From: Rotaria sordida
Lineage: Eukaryota; Rotifera; Eurotatoria; Philodinida; Philodinidae
Direction: 5' to 3'
NCBI GenBank assembly: GCA_905250125.1
Contig: CAJNOL010000015.1
Span: forward strand, 86,291-150,290
Length of the DNA stretch: 64,000 bases
Shown here: piece after piece, positions 1-13,466 of the stretch
Layout of the letters: the number at the start of each line of letters is the position of its first letter
How positions within the stretch are numbered: position 1 is the first letter of the stretch
Program-made: the position numbers and the translations under genes
Notes under the pieces: generated by a model
Told to the model about the DNA's origin: nothing
The model's database searches: none
What the model saw: the letters and a program-made list of their open reading frames with translations, nothing else

Positions 1-70
1 TTCTTTTTTTTTTTTTTTCTTTATTGATTATTTTAGAATATATTATTTATTTTGAATTGATGTAATAACC

Positions 71-103
71 ATGCTGCTATGTCCTGCTCGTGGCTATGGT
101 TAA
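71..103 (+). promoter_or_regulatory. Possible short uORF overlapping the protocadherin start
   Basis: An ATG at 71 begins an 11-codon frame ending TAA at 103, overlapping the protocadherin ATG at 79 in another frame. An acceptor-like polypyrimidine-AG lies just upstream (about 25-34), so both ATGs could be in the mature mRNA. An overlapping uORF can lower translation of the main frame; that effect is inferred only. Confidence 0.3.
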
Positions 104-2876
104 TAGTCAATCTATTTTTTACTTTTATATCTCTTACTCAATCACGTTATATACGTCTACCACCTGTTAATTGTAGTGAATTATCTCCAATAGGTACATC
201 AATAACTCAATTAATAAATATATTACCATCATCAAATTGGGAATTTACATTTTTAACTCGAACATCAGTTATATCTTATTTTCTCTTAGATGATCTTAAA
301 GGTACAATAACAGTTAAACGTCGACTTGATCGTGAAGATCTTTGTCGTTTGGGTATATGTTCATGTTCAAATGAATGTTTACTTAAACTTGAAATAAATG
401 CTCTTAGTGATATATATACACATATAATTTATGTACCAATAATTATTCTTGATGAAAATGATAATTTTTGTTTTTTTTCAAATGATATTTATTATTTAAA
501 TATAAGTGAAAATGTACCATTAAATACTCGTCTTATTTTACCTATAGCACATGATCCAGATCAAACACCAAATAATATTCAATCATATTCAATTGTATCA
601 AATAATTATTCAGAATTTCGTCTTGATAATCAATTAACACCATCAATGATTATTATTGAAGAATTAGATCGAGAATTATGTGATAAATATTATTTTAATT
701 TTTGTGCTTATGAAGGTATATCGAATCAAAAACGTTCATGTTGTACAAAAATTATATTAACAATTACAGATATTAATGATAATTCACCAAAATTTCAACA
801 TGATCAACAATCACCATTAATTATTAATATATCTGAATTAAGTCCTATTCATACAGAACTTATTCAAATGAAAGCTTTTGATCCAGATGAAGGTCTTAAC
901 GGAAAAATTATATATACATTTTCAAAATGGACACAAAATGATGTAACAATTAATAAAATATTTAATTTAAATCCTGATAATGGTTCAATTACTCTATTAA
1001 AACAATTAGATTATGAAGAAAGAAATAACTATGAATTACAAATACAAGCTAAAGATTGTGGATCTAATTCTATTCCAACATATGCAACAGTTATTATACA
1101 AGTAAAAATCTCTTAATCATATTTTCTAATTAATCCTATCAATTTTTCTAGGTTGTTGATGAAAATGATTGTACACCAGAAATTTTTACATTTTCACCAT
1201 CTGATGTTAAATTTATAAATAATTCAATAATATATATCTTAGAAAATATTTCTCTTAACACACCAATTCTATATATGACAGTTTCTGATTGTGATAGTAA
1301 TGAAAATGGACGTGTAGCAATGAAATTAATTTCATCATTTAATGAAACTTCAGTTGTTCAATTAGAAAAAATCACTGATAATACTTATATTTTAAAAACA
1401 AATATACAATTTGACCGTGAACAAAAATCATTTTATAAATTTACATTATTTGCATATGATCATGGTCAACTGAAACATTCAATAGAAAATCATTTTGAAT
1501 TATATTTAATTGATGTTAATGATTGTTCACCAATTTTTGAAAATTTAACAAATTATTCATTTTATATTGATGAAAATAATGAAGAAAATTTTATTCTTCA
1601 TACATTTAAAATATTTGATCCTGATGAAAATGATCAAGTTAAACTTGAACTTAAATTTAATAATAATGAACAACAATATAATCATATATTTCAATTAAAT
1701 GAAAAAAATCAATTAATTATTTTAGAAAATCTTGATTATGAAAAACAATCATTTTATGAATTTTCTATTCTAGCTGAAGATATAATTGGACATCAAACAT
1801 TTGTTAATATATCAATTTATGTAAATGATTTAAATGATAATCCAGTTAAATTTTTAACAAATTTTATTCAATATGAATTAGAAGAAAATCAAAATAATTA
1901 TACATTTATTGATCATATTCAAGCTGAAGAAAAAGATAAATATGATCAAATTATTTATAAAATACATTCAGATGATTTAGATCAAATAAAAGATTTTATT
2001 GATTTAAAATCTAATGGAAGTTTATATACAAAAAAAAGTTTTGATCGTGAACAAATAAATAAATTTGAATTTCGTATTATTGCAAATGATTCATTATATA
2101 CAGATTTAATATCTATAGAAATTTTAATTCTTGATCAAAATGATAATAAACCAATGATAATAAGTCAATCACCATTTTGTTATATATATAATACAACAAA
2201 TAGTAATAAAAATATTCAACTAAAATTAGAAGGTTATGATCCAGATGAAAATGATAATGGAAATATATCATTTTCTATGCTAAATCCTTCATCAATGAAT
2301 ATAATACTTTTTTCAAATGGAACTTTAATAGTACCACCATTATATCAAGAATACACATTTGATATTTATTTACAAGATAATGGAAAATCGAACGTATTAT
2401 CTTCAATATATAAAAATTTTATTCTTTTAATTGTTTCTAATGAATCTGAATGTCAAAATTATTCAATTTTATCTTCAATTCAACTTGATCAACGTACATT
2501 TATTTATTTTATTTCAATTATTCTTATTAGTTTAGCATGTTTTACTATAATTATTCTTATTATTTGTTGTTTCTATTTGCTACAACGACATACAAGAATA
2601 AAATCTTTAAATAATAAGAAAACACCAGATTTGACACCATCATTTTCATCATCATTAAACGAAGATGCTGAAAATGATACATTATTAGTATCATCTCCAT
2701 CACCACAATTTACAGCTATGACAACAGTATCAATATCAACAACAACTACAAATGATTCAACTCGTTTAACAACGTTTACTGATCGAACACCAACAAATAA
2801 ATCATCATCTTTATCAAGTTCGTCATCAGCAACATATGTTAAAATGAGTCATTCATTTGAAGATGAAATACTTTAA
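79..2876 (+). CDS. Protocadherin-like transmembrane adhesion receptor
   Basis: Two exons, 79..1101 and 1152..2876, joined in phase 0 across a 50 bp GT-AG intron, encode about 915 aa. The order is a signal peptide (residues 1-22, hydrophobic, ending TQS), six extracellular cadherin repeats, a degenerate seventh, one membrane helix (about 791-818) and a Ser/Thr-rich tail of about 95 residues. Cadherin calcium motifs are visible near residues 125 (DENDN), 231 (DINDNSP), 344 (DENDC), 462 (DVNDC), 567 (DLNDN) and 669 (DQNDN), along with DxD and DREL/DYE motifs. In this family such repeats mediate calcium-dependent homophilic cell contact. No catenin-binding tail is seen, which favours a protocadherin over a classical cadherin. 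ATG 79 opens a good signal peptide; an out-of-frame ATG lies 8 bp upstream. An AATAAA-like site follows near 2945. Paralogue identity cannot be given. Confidence 0.9.
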
Positions 2877-5160
2877 TAGATTTCTTCTCTTTTTTTTTTC
2901 TTCTCTATGTTGTACAGTTTTTTTGTTTTGTTTTACTAGTGCAATAATAAATCTAATGTGTCATGTTTTTTTTTCTCAAGAGATCATATTGTGTGTTTAT
3001 TATTCTAAAGAGAAAGAAATACAGATGAACAATATAATTGAGCGTATGCTATTTTTAATTGAGTATCAATAGAATTAAGATGCTCTGCATGAATTTTCTC
3101 AAGGGAAAAATAAAAATTTAATTTGTTTTAGGACGAACTGTCCAGACATATTTACTATTTAATAGGATGAACCATTTGATCGTGAATAGAAAAACAAAAC
3201 TTGATTAGAAACATTGTTCTTGCAATTTTTATAAACGCAAATGAATCGCAATATTCCATAGTAAATAATTTTCTGCATTAGTTCGATATTGACAAATTAA
3301 TCTTCTTGTTGTAATTGAGATCAGAGATGTTTTATAATTAAAGTTATAAATTTTAAATATTATGATTAGCTGCGACTAGGCTCTTTATTGGACAATAGGT
3401 CAAACATAATCATATGTTATGATAAATTTTAATATAAAAAAAAAATAATGTAAAAAATATTGAAAACAGAATAATGATAAATCTCGTCGAACTACGACCC
3501 TTAAATTTTGAGTCTTCAACTATTTCAATAGTTTAGAAGACTGAAAAACAAATTGACAGTTCGAAAATATCCCATCGACAGTTGTTTGCTAACGTGTGAT
3601 CAAAAATTAGAATGATTTAAAAAGCCCAGTATGTTTGAAGTGTTCAAAAATTAAATTTCATTTTGAGTGTCTTTTCATCACGAATGTAAACCTATTACTA
3701 TTATAATTTCAGTTGCAGTTGATAAATAACAGTGTTCAAATAATGAAACAATGTAAAATCATGCAATAAAAGTGAAGAAGCATTTGGAGACCGAGTTTCG
3801 CAGAAGTTTTCAACAATCATAATTAAAATGAGCATGGGAAAGTGCTTTTAAGATAGATTTACTCTCGCTGAACACTTAATATTTCGATGAGCTTCAACTA
3901 ATCGGAATCATATCAAGCAAACGAAAGACTCTTTTCAATGAGCCTCGTCTCTTCGAGTATTTGAAATGTGTCCAAGCTCTCGAAAATGAGCGTATGGCGA
4001 AACAATTTTTTTGATTGCTCGATATTCAATGGTTACGAATGAATTCAAAACTCCAACATATCTTTAGAATAGGGTCCTACATGGTTCTCGATTAAGAGTG
4101 GATGGTGGGGTCATTTTTCCGCCCAGAATTGAAAACATGTCCGACTTTCTGCGAAAATTTCTGATACTTTCTGCCAAATTTTAAGAAATCTCATGGTAAA
4201 TTCTAGCAGAAATCCTGTTTTAAGTACTGTTTGCCATTTTTCTGGCAGAAAGTCGAATGAAAACACTTTCTGTAAACAAAGTCTCGCGGAAGATCGATGA
4301 ATTCAGCCGTATTTGTTCAGTGTGTGTCAGAAAGTCAGATAAAACACTTTCTGCCGAATTTTTAGCTCCTCCTAATTTTTCAAAATAATCGACAATTCTG
4401 GGATCGTATCGACGAAAAGTATCGAAAAAAAAACATCTAGTATGCCAAGATTTTGATTGCCAAATATTATTTTTCATGTAAAATAAGTTTGACATTGGGA
4501 CACTTTACAAGATAAAATTTCACCATTAAAAGACTAAAAGAGAGTACAAGCCAAATTTTAATATGAGATATTTTCAATTGAAAACTAAATTGTCCATTAT
4601 ATTTTTTTCATCCTGATTCCGAATATCAGACTTATTTTCTATTAAAAATAGTTTTTACCAATAAAATCTTGAAACACTAACCGTTTTTTTCTTGGTATTT
4701 CATGTGAAAGGGACACTAGTCTAAAGATAATAATTACTTTGTCACCTTGAAGATGGTTGTGAGGACTTATTTAGCAATAATCTCTACGGAGGCTGTTCGT
4801 ATTAAATTATGATCTTCCAATGAATGATTTGTATTCTGAAATTCAAATATGTACCGATTATTCATCGCAATTCAAGATAAGTGGGTTCTTTAAGTATCAA
4901 AATACTCCTGGCAGTAGAATCAAACGTTTCCCAAATGACATATACCAGAAAAGCATTTGTGTTTTCTTTTAATAAACATGAGGAGAATCTAAACTCAATA
5001 AAGAAACTAGAACATATCAGAATCAAAAGGAATGATAGCTGAAAAAAACAAGCTCATGAGACTCATTTGATCTGAACGATCGATCCTAGATATAGTGTTT
5101 TGAGCACAAAACAAATATACTAAACTATTCAAGATTTTTGGACAATCACACTCAAAACAG
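2877..5160. other. Gene-free stretch after the protocadherin gene
   Basis: The first ~200 bp is T-rich 3' UTR. The rest is AT-rich with no reading frame that resembles a known family. Around 4130-4380 the words ACTTTCTGC and GCAGAAAGT recur several times in both orientations, suggesting a decayed inverted or tandem repeat. The open frame on the minus strand there (4220-4495) is judged to be chance. Confidence 0.5.
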
Positions 5161-5162
5161 CA

Positions 5163-5450
5163 CTCATTCATTTTTCATCTCGTCATCCACCAGTGACTAC
5201 GATCTCTAAAAACATTGTTAGAGTGCAAAATTGGATGAAAGACTACTCGACTACACTGTCATATTGTAAGAAAGCATTTACCATCTACGAGAAATATGAT
5301 CCATTCAATCATCCTCCTCTGATCTTACCTTATTATAACATGGTAACAGCATTGAAAAGTCTCCATCAATATATAGAAACGACTGAATCTGCATCGCAAG
5401 CTGTTGACATTGCTTGTCATGCTTTTAGATCTAATTATTTTCAAGTTTGA
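5163..5450 (+). pseudogene. Decayed TPR-repeat fragment (kinesin-light-chain-like type)
   Basis: The open frame has no ATG in place; it is open upstream of 5193 and stops at 5450. It reads as two to three degenerate tetratricopeptide units with 42-residue spacing: a HPP turn, then LSYCKKAFTIYEKYDP, another HPP turn, then a unit ending SASQAVDIA. This matches the TPR units that follow the ADP-ribosyltransferase domain in many bdelloid proteins, and resembles the fragment at 39185-39766. No ADP-ribosyltransferase domain or complete repeat array is visible around it. It is probably a relic of such a gene. Confidence 0.5.
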
Positions 5451-7012
5451 CAATGTCAGAAGCTTCTCGATGAATTTCGCCAAGAACTATGGTAGATACG
5501 TATGAAGAAGGCTTCAAGATTGAAAATGATCATTTTGTTGGTTTATTGATAAATTTGACGTCTCCTTACATACTTTCGTAAATCTTCGATGGTCATGAAT
5601 ATAAACTGTCATTTATAGATTTGATGATAGTAATCAAGCATTTTCCCAATCGATCACCAAAGGAAAATTAACAACGATCTACTTCACAAAAGTACAGTGT
5701 AAATAACACACAATATGTTTAAGCAGATGTATAACTCTCTTATCGAATTCCTACCAAAAATCGTCAGGTTTCTTAAGATTTGAAAATATTCGATGACTTC
5801 GAATATTCGGATCCGAATTCTAAATTAGATAAACGTGGATCTGACAAATTTCAACAGGATGTTGTTGTCAATCGATGGAAAAACATCCAATAGCTTCAAT
5901 TATTGGGCACCGTGAGATTTTCTAGAACCCGATGGAGTTTAATAAGGTGAGTTCCATCTATGTAGGACATAAAACGCAATCGTTCTTGAAAACAAGTTAC
6001 AATTTCTAAAGCATTGATAATGCGAAATGCACGTTTTGCGCTCATATGAGTTTTGAAAAACAAGTCTCATGCTCGTCGATACAACTTCTGTGAAGTACAT
6101 AATAAACAGTTGTATGACAACTTTCATTGGTAGTAAAGAAAGCTAGTAAAATGCAATCAACATCTTCAATTATTGCCTCATTCGGTAGTAATACAAAAGC
6201 AATGAAAATAGCAACATGTTTCTTCTTAACAAAGAAAGTTTTTCGATAATTTCTGAATTCGAATATATTCATTTTCTTTATTTTCAAATGTCGAAACTTG
6301 CGCAGTCTCAGGTTGTGAAAAGCTATGAAGTACATTTATGAAGGAATGACGCTAAGAAAATTGTCAATCTCTGATGATTTTAGTTACAGTTTATCAGATA
6401 ATGCTGAATACACTAACTGTTTTGCACCATAGAATAGGTTTTATGACACAGAGAAAACTGATGTCAAGTGATTAGCTAAAAACTTGCATTCACTAACGGG
6501 ATATGATTAAAACTGACGCAACCTATAATTTTCTTGAGTGTTGTATTAGCTAGAGCTTCTATGAGTTTTTCCTTATGGATTCAGAATACTTTCCATGGTT
6601 TTCAAATGTGAAACTAGAAGGCGAGGATAAGAGGTTTATAATGTATTTTCTCAAGTTTCGATTAGTCTTGATATGATCTCAGTATTTACAACGATTCAAA
6701 AAGCGTTTCACTAAAACGTCTCTGAGAAGCTAAATCGAAAATCAATTAAAGATGTGATCTAGATTCTTAGGAAAATTTTTCCTAGGTAGGGAAAGGTTGT
6801 TGCACCTTGCAATAAAAAATCTTTTGCATGATTATTACATTTATTGATTAAATATACAAAAATGAGTTATTATACAGTTGAAACAATAACAGGTCATTAA
6901 TAAAATGTTCATAGTATTCAGAATGTGACAAATCCAATGTCGGTAATGTTCAAAATTTAAAATGTTAATATTTCTTCCATCATTGAAATATATTTTGCTA
7001 TTGAGAATAGCT
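5451..7012. other. No intact gene; unresolved minus-strand coding-like relic
   Basis: Between about 6335 and 5900 the minus strand has two overlapping frames that could be one ancestral frame broken near 6045: the first ends CIDEHETCFSK, the second continues from MSAKRAFRIINALEIV to a stop near 5895. I do not recognise the family, and chance is possible. The rest holds no gene I can support. Confidence 0.3.
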
Positions 7013-8926
7013 TCATACAGATACAAATACATGAATGAAATCTCGAATTCGATTGAGTATAATCAATCGAAATAAGTCAATTGTCGAAAAATAATTGTGT
7101 AGATAATCAATATATTTTTTCATATATGTAGGTCCCATGAAGGACGATACGATTTGAAGAGTACCATAGCGTAACCATCGCCGTGGTGCCATAATCAAAT
7201 GAACAAACGAATGCACATATGTTCCATAACAAGAGACCACAACATCATTGACAACTAAAGTTCCTTCAAGGGTAAGTGGTGCGTAAGCATCAAAGAGTTG
7301 AACATTTTTTATACTAGTCACTCTAGCCTGAATAGCTGATAGATAGTCATCTTCTACCAAGTACAAATAATCACCGATCTGAACTTGAGACGCAAAGAGA
7401 TACTTCACTTGAACATCATGTTCCTTTTTGACGAGTAATGAATGTCTTGGAGTGATATGCAGTGGTTTGAAACGAACATTAGACTCGACTTGAATTTCTA
7501 GAAAATCTACAGATGAACCATTATTATATTTCTGAAAGATGTCCACTGCGAGCACTGGACTTGAACGAAGTTTAACCCCTTGAATCGCCGTTTCGTAAGC
7601 CACAAGTATTTGATCACCTATCTTAATATCACGTATTTTCACTCGAGAGCCATCTTCTTTTACCAAAAATCCATCGCCATCGAAACATACTATCAAAAAA
7701 CAAAAAAATACTAAATGTAGGTTTGATACTAAAAATTGTTGAGAAATTAATTCCGAATATAATTATGCTCAATGATAATCTAGAACTAGAGCAATACTCT
7801 TCTAAGGTAATTCTCATCTGTTGAAAGAAATCTTTACATTTTCTTTAAATATACTGGAATAAGATAGGATGGTGAAGAACAGCAAGAAATAAAAATTTTC
7901 AATCGCGAAAAAAATTTGTTTTGATCATTGTTTTTATATGACACTTCAATAAAGGGTAAAATGATTGATGGAATTTTGGCTCAGCGGCTATCTTGTAGGT
8001 GGAATGATAACGACTGTGACGGTGAATGCAAGAGTTTGAGACTATCCATTTAGAGTGGGTGTGGATGAAGAGAAGAAACTGATCTTTACTGTTATCCTGA
8101 CTCTCGCACATCCTGCACTCACTCTCACTCTCATCCATCCCTTCATATCCATCCTAAACACACACAGTACCACCACACGCGCCTACACTCATACTTATGA
8201 TACATTCTTATGCAGATTTATGATGTTGATTTTCATGGCTTTAGTATCTCTCATCTATTTCTGTTCTTTTCTCATTATTGGTGTTAAGGAAGAAATGCAG
8301 ATTTTAAACTACGGAACATTGTATAGATTTATGGAATATTTAAATTCTCTTTTTCTCAACTTTCAGAATTCATAAAACCAAAAATTTAAACAATCTAAAA
8401 AATTGAATGAGGTCACGAAATCGAAAACCTATTTTTTCTTGTTCAGCATGACATCTTTATGAGTTTCACATTTTAGTCTTATTGGAAGTTATTTTAACAA
8501 GCTTTTTCTCTCGAACGCAATTGCTGCAGTAGTTATACAGTGTGCATATGTATCAAATTTGAAGAAAGAAAAATTAAACTTTCTCGTTTGAATATTACTT
8601 GGTCTTTTAGTTGTTGTAGTCGTTGCTGTAGGTGTTGTAACGAAACTGCGTCTTGTAAATATAAACGTCAGAGATACTATGAGAGCTATTATAACTACAC
8701 CACCAACTATAATTCCAGTAATGACAGCGCCTTGATAAGAATGTCTTGTAGGCTGCGGTTGCACAGAATTTGCATCGATGGTCACTGGGGCTGAAGGAGT
8801 AATATAACCAACATTGACAGGAACATAAGACGAACTTGCAATTTGTTGTTGGCGGTAGGTCGCCTCCTCATATGATGGTGATATCAATAAGCGATCTTTT
8901 AGATATGGCTCTACAAATATCAACAT
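7013..8926 (-). CDS. Single-pass membrane protein with a C-terminal Hint (Hedgehog/intein) domain
   Basis: Modelled as an upstream exon from 8926 (or from an acceptor at 8910) to 8599, an intron of 909 bp, and a final exon 7689..7013; the phases agree (phase 1). The first part has a cytoplasmic-type PSYEEATY motif, one membrane helix (GAVITGIIVGGVVIIALIV) and a Thr-rich stretch. The second part is a complete Hint domain: it opens with the nucleophile-type Cys (ICFDGDG), has IKDLKIGD-like (RDIKIGDQILV), the ITPRHS block with its catalytic His, and a Hog-like end (VVSCYGTYVHSFVH). In Hedgehog proteins this domain performs autocleavage and sterol transfer; no Hedgehog signalling domain is seen here. 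The 5' end is uncertain: a further first exon upstream of 8926 is possible. Function beyond self-processing is unknown. Confidence 0.72.
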
Positions 8927-11900
8927 AGAACACTGATAATGTTTATTGTATTGCGTTGAAAAATAGTTAGTTAAAACTTATTGACAGTTCTACATATTTT
9001 TTCAAATGACTTTTGCATATCTTACAAGACAAGAAAAATTCTTGTACTATTGCGGTTACTCTTCCGTCAAACTCTATTCATTAATGGGTACACTATAAAG
9101 AATGGCACTTGCAGTATTTTGCTCACCGGTTATTTTCAGTTAATCATTCAAGAATAAATTTATTTTAACTAGAAGATGACCATGGTTTTCTCTATTAGAA
9201 TGTACAAGACCAGTTGATTTCAGATGTCAACATGAAATGGTGAATAAAAAAAAACAAATATGAAACTTCAACATGTGTAGCTTGCAATGAAAAAAAAATG
9301 TAATATTCTCTGTTTCATTTATTGGTACCTTATTTCATACGACAAAAATAAGTAACCATTTTGTGACGTCAGAAAAACTCTATTGTTTGACTATAATAGA
9401 ATTTTCTTTGCATCACACGAAACCACGCTGGATAAAACTTCCTTGTTTGATCATCAATTTTTCAGAAATACAAGAAAATTTTATATACACAGATGTAAGA
9501 ATAATATGCTGAACTTATTTTGTTTCATTTCAAAATAAAATGAATGGCACATTACATTTGCCCTTTGAAATTTGAATTTAATCTTTGTTTCCATCCAAAT
9601 GAGCTTAAACAAGCTAGATTTTGATTATGTTCAACTTAGTATCAAAAACTGTTCTACTGAGAAATGATACCGTATAGAAAGGAGTTTTAGTCTACGCTAC
9701 GAAAACGTGCAAATTTGATTGCACGAAACAGTTGCCTTGCCAATTTTTTGGTTTGTAACAGCATAAAAATAATGTGAATTTTTCGACAAAAAAAATGCTT
9801 TTGATAGCTGGATATGCTAAAGTTTCACAATGTTTTTGATTCAATATTTTGTGTAGCTACCTGCAATTAAATGGTGTTAGAGGTTCGTATAGCATAGAAT
9901 GGATATCCAAAAAGCGAAAAAAAAATATGTGAAACGTATACTACATTCACTATATCACAGAATGTCACTTATTAAAATTTGCTATACTTTATTTCACTTA
10001 TGTAAACATTCCGATCATGTATCTTGAAAAGACAAATTCGAGATCATAAACTATTTAATTCTCTATACATCATAAAATTGAAATATTCAATATACTATTC
10101 CGTATCGTTACATAAATCATTTATCAAATTCATAATTTTTCTTATAGATATGTTTTATAAAATAGCATAAAAGCCTGATAATGTAAGACAAACAATAGTT
10201 TTGACAATCATTAATTTACAGAATTCATCAAAGTCACAGGACAAGAATTTTGTAAGAAATTATTACGACTAGTTTGATTTTCGCTTTTCTTGGAACTCAT
10301 GACGGAAACTGTATATTCTTTCGTTTTGAATTTTTATTAATTAATATTTACGGTACTAGTTGTTTCTAGTTTATGAATTTCATTACAAAAACAATTCTGT
10401 TTCGACATGAGATCTGATCGAAAATATAAACGACATGATTTGTTTAATAGAGAGAGATCTTCATCCAATGATGACTTTGCCACCTATACTATATAGTAGT
10501 TTAAATACAAACAAATACAACTCCAATGTCTTGCTTATATTCTACTAAGATCAATTGTATCTATTATACTGTAGCATGTGTCTAGCAAAATAAGTCCAAG
10601 CATTTGTAATACTTCTTTGAACTAATGAAAAACTTTATACATATTTTCTACTAGACATTTTTGCATAGAAACCAAGTGCTTTTTCGTGACACCACAGACA
10701 ATGTTTCAGTGTCTCCTCAATGTACAAAAACTCAAACTCAGGTAAAATATTTAAAAAAAAAATATTGTACAACACTAGCGCTATCTACAAGACTGTACTC
10801 TCACTGCAACATTGTGTAATCTTTTTTCAAAGTATAAAATGGTTTGAAAGTGAAATTTATTACTAAGTGATTCCAATCAAAAGAATTACAATGGATACTT
10901 TAGAATATTTTAGATTTCACATAGAATCTTATCTACTCAAAAAATACATAAGTACTGTTAACACTAATCATTGTTAAATTCAAATAGCTCAATTATTTAT
11001 CGATTTGGTGACAATTTAAAAAGAGTTCAACTTTACTTGATAGTCTTAAAAACAACCTTTCAAACAGTAAAATCTTACCCTGATTCAGCATGTTTCAAAT
11101 TGCGCTGGTTGATTTTTATGCAGAAATATTTGCTTTTGTAATGATTCATGAATCGAGCAGACAGTGCATTTTTATTACCTTCTCGTTTGATCTTTGTCAG
11201 GAAAGAAAAAAGCAACAAAGTTACATGTGCGTTTCTTGTCGAGTAATCTATCGCCATGTATACGCACATATACAGTGATGGACAAATTTGTCTACGCCCC
11301 CTTCTCTAACAATTGCAACTATTTTGCTTGATAGTGAATTAATATTTTAGGTGTATATGTGCGACAAAAAACCTCCAATCGTAAGCATCAACGTTTTTCA
11401 TTAGTTGATGTATATTGGAGTTATAAATCGAACATTATCTTTATCTTGGCACTTGTATTTTCGAGCAACTTTTATTCGACAGTCAAATGTTGCAGCTATT
11501 TTCAGTATAAATTTTGGTGAGAAACCACTTTGAAATGACTTAAGAGTCAATATTCTTCTCATTTCAAACTGAATTTTGACAAAAAAAAACATTCTTCTTT
11601 GTCCCAAGCTGCGAGTGTTTAATATGTCTTAAAAAAAGCAATGCTTCTCTTAGAATATCTTGCAAGAAACGTCCTACAACCAAATAAAAGAAGTAACGAA
11701 ACACGGTTATAATAATCATAGCATTCTCACTTTCAACCTTATTCTAACAACATATTCTCACTCAAGAATGGAAAGGATATTACATACTCTATATATACAC
11801 TATATATCATCTGTAGATTCGTAAGAACTACATGTCATAAAAGTAAAGGATATAAAAAGAATACACTATCATACAAAATTCTACGGCCCGTCAAGATTCC

Positions 11901-12529
11901 TATTTCATTTTGAAATTGAGTACTTTTGTTTTTTTAAATCAGATTAAAATCAAATAGACTATTGCATGAGAATTCTTCATTATTTGAACACTAGTAGGTT
12001 TCAAACAGTATCTTTTTCTGTTCTAAAATCTCTTTTATTTGTAGTTTAATTATTCGTTGTCCTAGTCAACAACAACAAATTGTTTTCTGTATTTTCAAAA
12101 TGTTTATTATAGTCCTTTAGTGATTTATTTCAAGAAAAAGGAAATAAATTAACTATTATTTAAAATCGTTTTGCCTTCTAAACGGCTTTTATTGTCTTCA
12201 TGACACTACTCTTACTCTTAAAACACTATCTAAGTGCAGTCATTTATACTAGTTCTATTAGTTAAATAAGAAATCTACTCTCAATCAAAATGTTAACTAT
12301 TCAAGACGCTTCATATTGAAAATATTGAATATGAAAAAAAGAAAAACAACACAACCTATTATTTATAACTATCGTCATAAAATTAACAATTATTTTCGCT
12401 CTGAATTTTGTTAAGATAAATTAAATAAGATGTTCCATAGAAATCACTAAATCTTCATTGATTGAAATTTTGAATCTTAAATGATCATTCAATGTTTGAG
12501 ATCAAGAAAAAAGGAGAAGATGACGCGTT
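8927..12529. other. Long gene-free stretch upstream of the Hint gene
   Basis: About 3.6 kb of AT-rich sequence with no recognisable coding region. It may hold the promoter or a first exon of the minus-strand Hint gene. The only feature noted is a Tc1-like end and possible transposase remnant at 11271-11607, listed separately. Confidence 0.5.
11271..11607. mobile_element. Possible Tc1-like transposon remnant
   Basis: At 11271 the sequence TACAGTGATGGACAAATTTG has the form of a Tc1-family inverted-repeat end after a TA. About 130-330 bp further, the minus strand encodes a short piece (RILTLKSFQSGFSPKFI) that resembles the N-terminal helix-turn-helix of Tc1 transposases. No second terminal repeat was found, so this would be a truncated relic. 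The call rests on short motifs only. Confidence 0.25.
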
Positions 12530-12775
12530 ATCAAGTAGGTTCCATTTGATTGTTTATAAACTCCATAATCTGCATGCATATCATCAAAGCCTGTTGAACG
12601 TCAAGATAAACCATATATGCGAAGATCATCATTCATAACCACTTGTTCAGCCTGTACAAAAACGTTGATAATTCAGTGTTGGAACTAAAATTGATTCATG
12701 ATTTTCAGCAATAATCAATTCATGTTTAAATGAAAGTTCACTTAACCATTGATCCAAACCTATAATTAATGTTTT
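12530..12775 (-). pseudogene. Decayed MPPED-type metallophosphoesterase fragment
   Basis: On the minus strand, two blocks in different frames resemble MPPED1/2-type class III phosphoesterases. From about 12770 to 12650 the frame reads LDQWLSELSFKHELIIAENHE, similar to the family's segment ending in the metal-binding GNHE motif, here with AENHE. From about 12650 to 12530 another frame has LRIYGLS, a stop, then FDDMHADYGVYKQSNGTYL, similar to the family's segment around GHIHEGYG...TYINAS. Frameshifts, in-frame stops and loss of motif residues point to a dead gene. No other exons were found nearby. Confidence 0.5.
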
Positions 12776-13466
12776 TCAATCACGACAGTGTGGGCGTGTG
12801 CCTAAGCACAAAGAAAATCCACACCAACATATGCACCAAATCACACATACATCCACATACAGATCCATACCCATATCAATCATATCCCCATCGAGAAAGA
12901 AAAAGTTAGAACAATGATCAGAATGAAAGAATGTTTAACAAAAACGTTGATGATTCATCAGAACTATAAGACTAAAGCCATATATGATTGTGACCAAAAC
13001 AGCTACAGTCAAAAGTTACATTTCCACTAACAGACACAAATACAATTATTCAAATAGTTTATGGTTTTTAACAAGCAGCATCTTTTGTTTTTCATTGAAT
13101 TCGACGTTTAATTATTGTTGTTATTCTTAGTATATTCTATGTTTATTGTTATACTTGTAAACCAGCCTTTGCTGATACTCGTTGATAATTTATTCACCAA
13201 CAAATAACTCATGATGAAACAGTCATCGATGAACAATGTAAAACAAATGAACCTCCATAACAAGGTACTACTTCACAGTTAATCAACATATAAGAAATAG
13301 CATTTATGGGTGATATGAAGCCAAATAGATTCAGTTAAACAATATTCTTCTCTCTTAATTTTTAAAAAATACATGAAATATATCACTAATAAATGCGAAC
13401 TACATATAATATTTTTAACTACAAAAATAAAACGCATTTACAACTAGTTTTTTTTTTTTATTGGAA
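12776..13466. other. Spacer between the MPPED relic and INPP4
   Basis: It contains a CA/CCA-rich low-complexity patch (about 12800-12880) and no gene I can support. A + strand stretch near 13190-13275 reads as a short Gln/Thr-rich peptide interrupted by stops and is probably not coding. The INPP4 polyadenylation signal AATAAA lies on the minus strand just after its stop codon (about 13457-13462). Confidence 0.4.

Noticed and set aside
4220-4495. 91-codon minus-strand open frame
   Set aside because: No family features; lies in a patch of repeated ACTTTCTGC words and looks like chance.
8055-8375. 106-codon + strand open frame in the Hint gene intron
   Set aside because: Low-complexity ACTC/CACA content, no domain, opposite to a phase-consistent intron.
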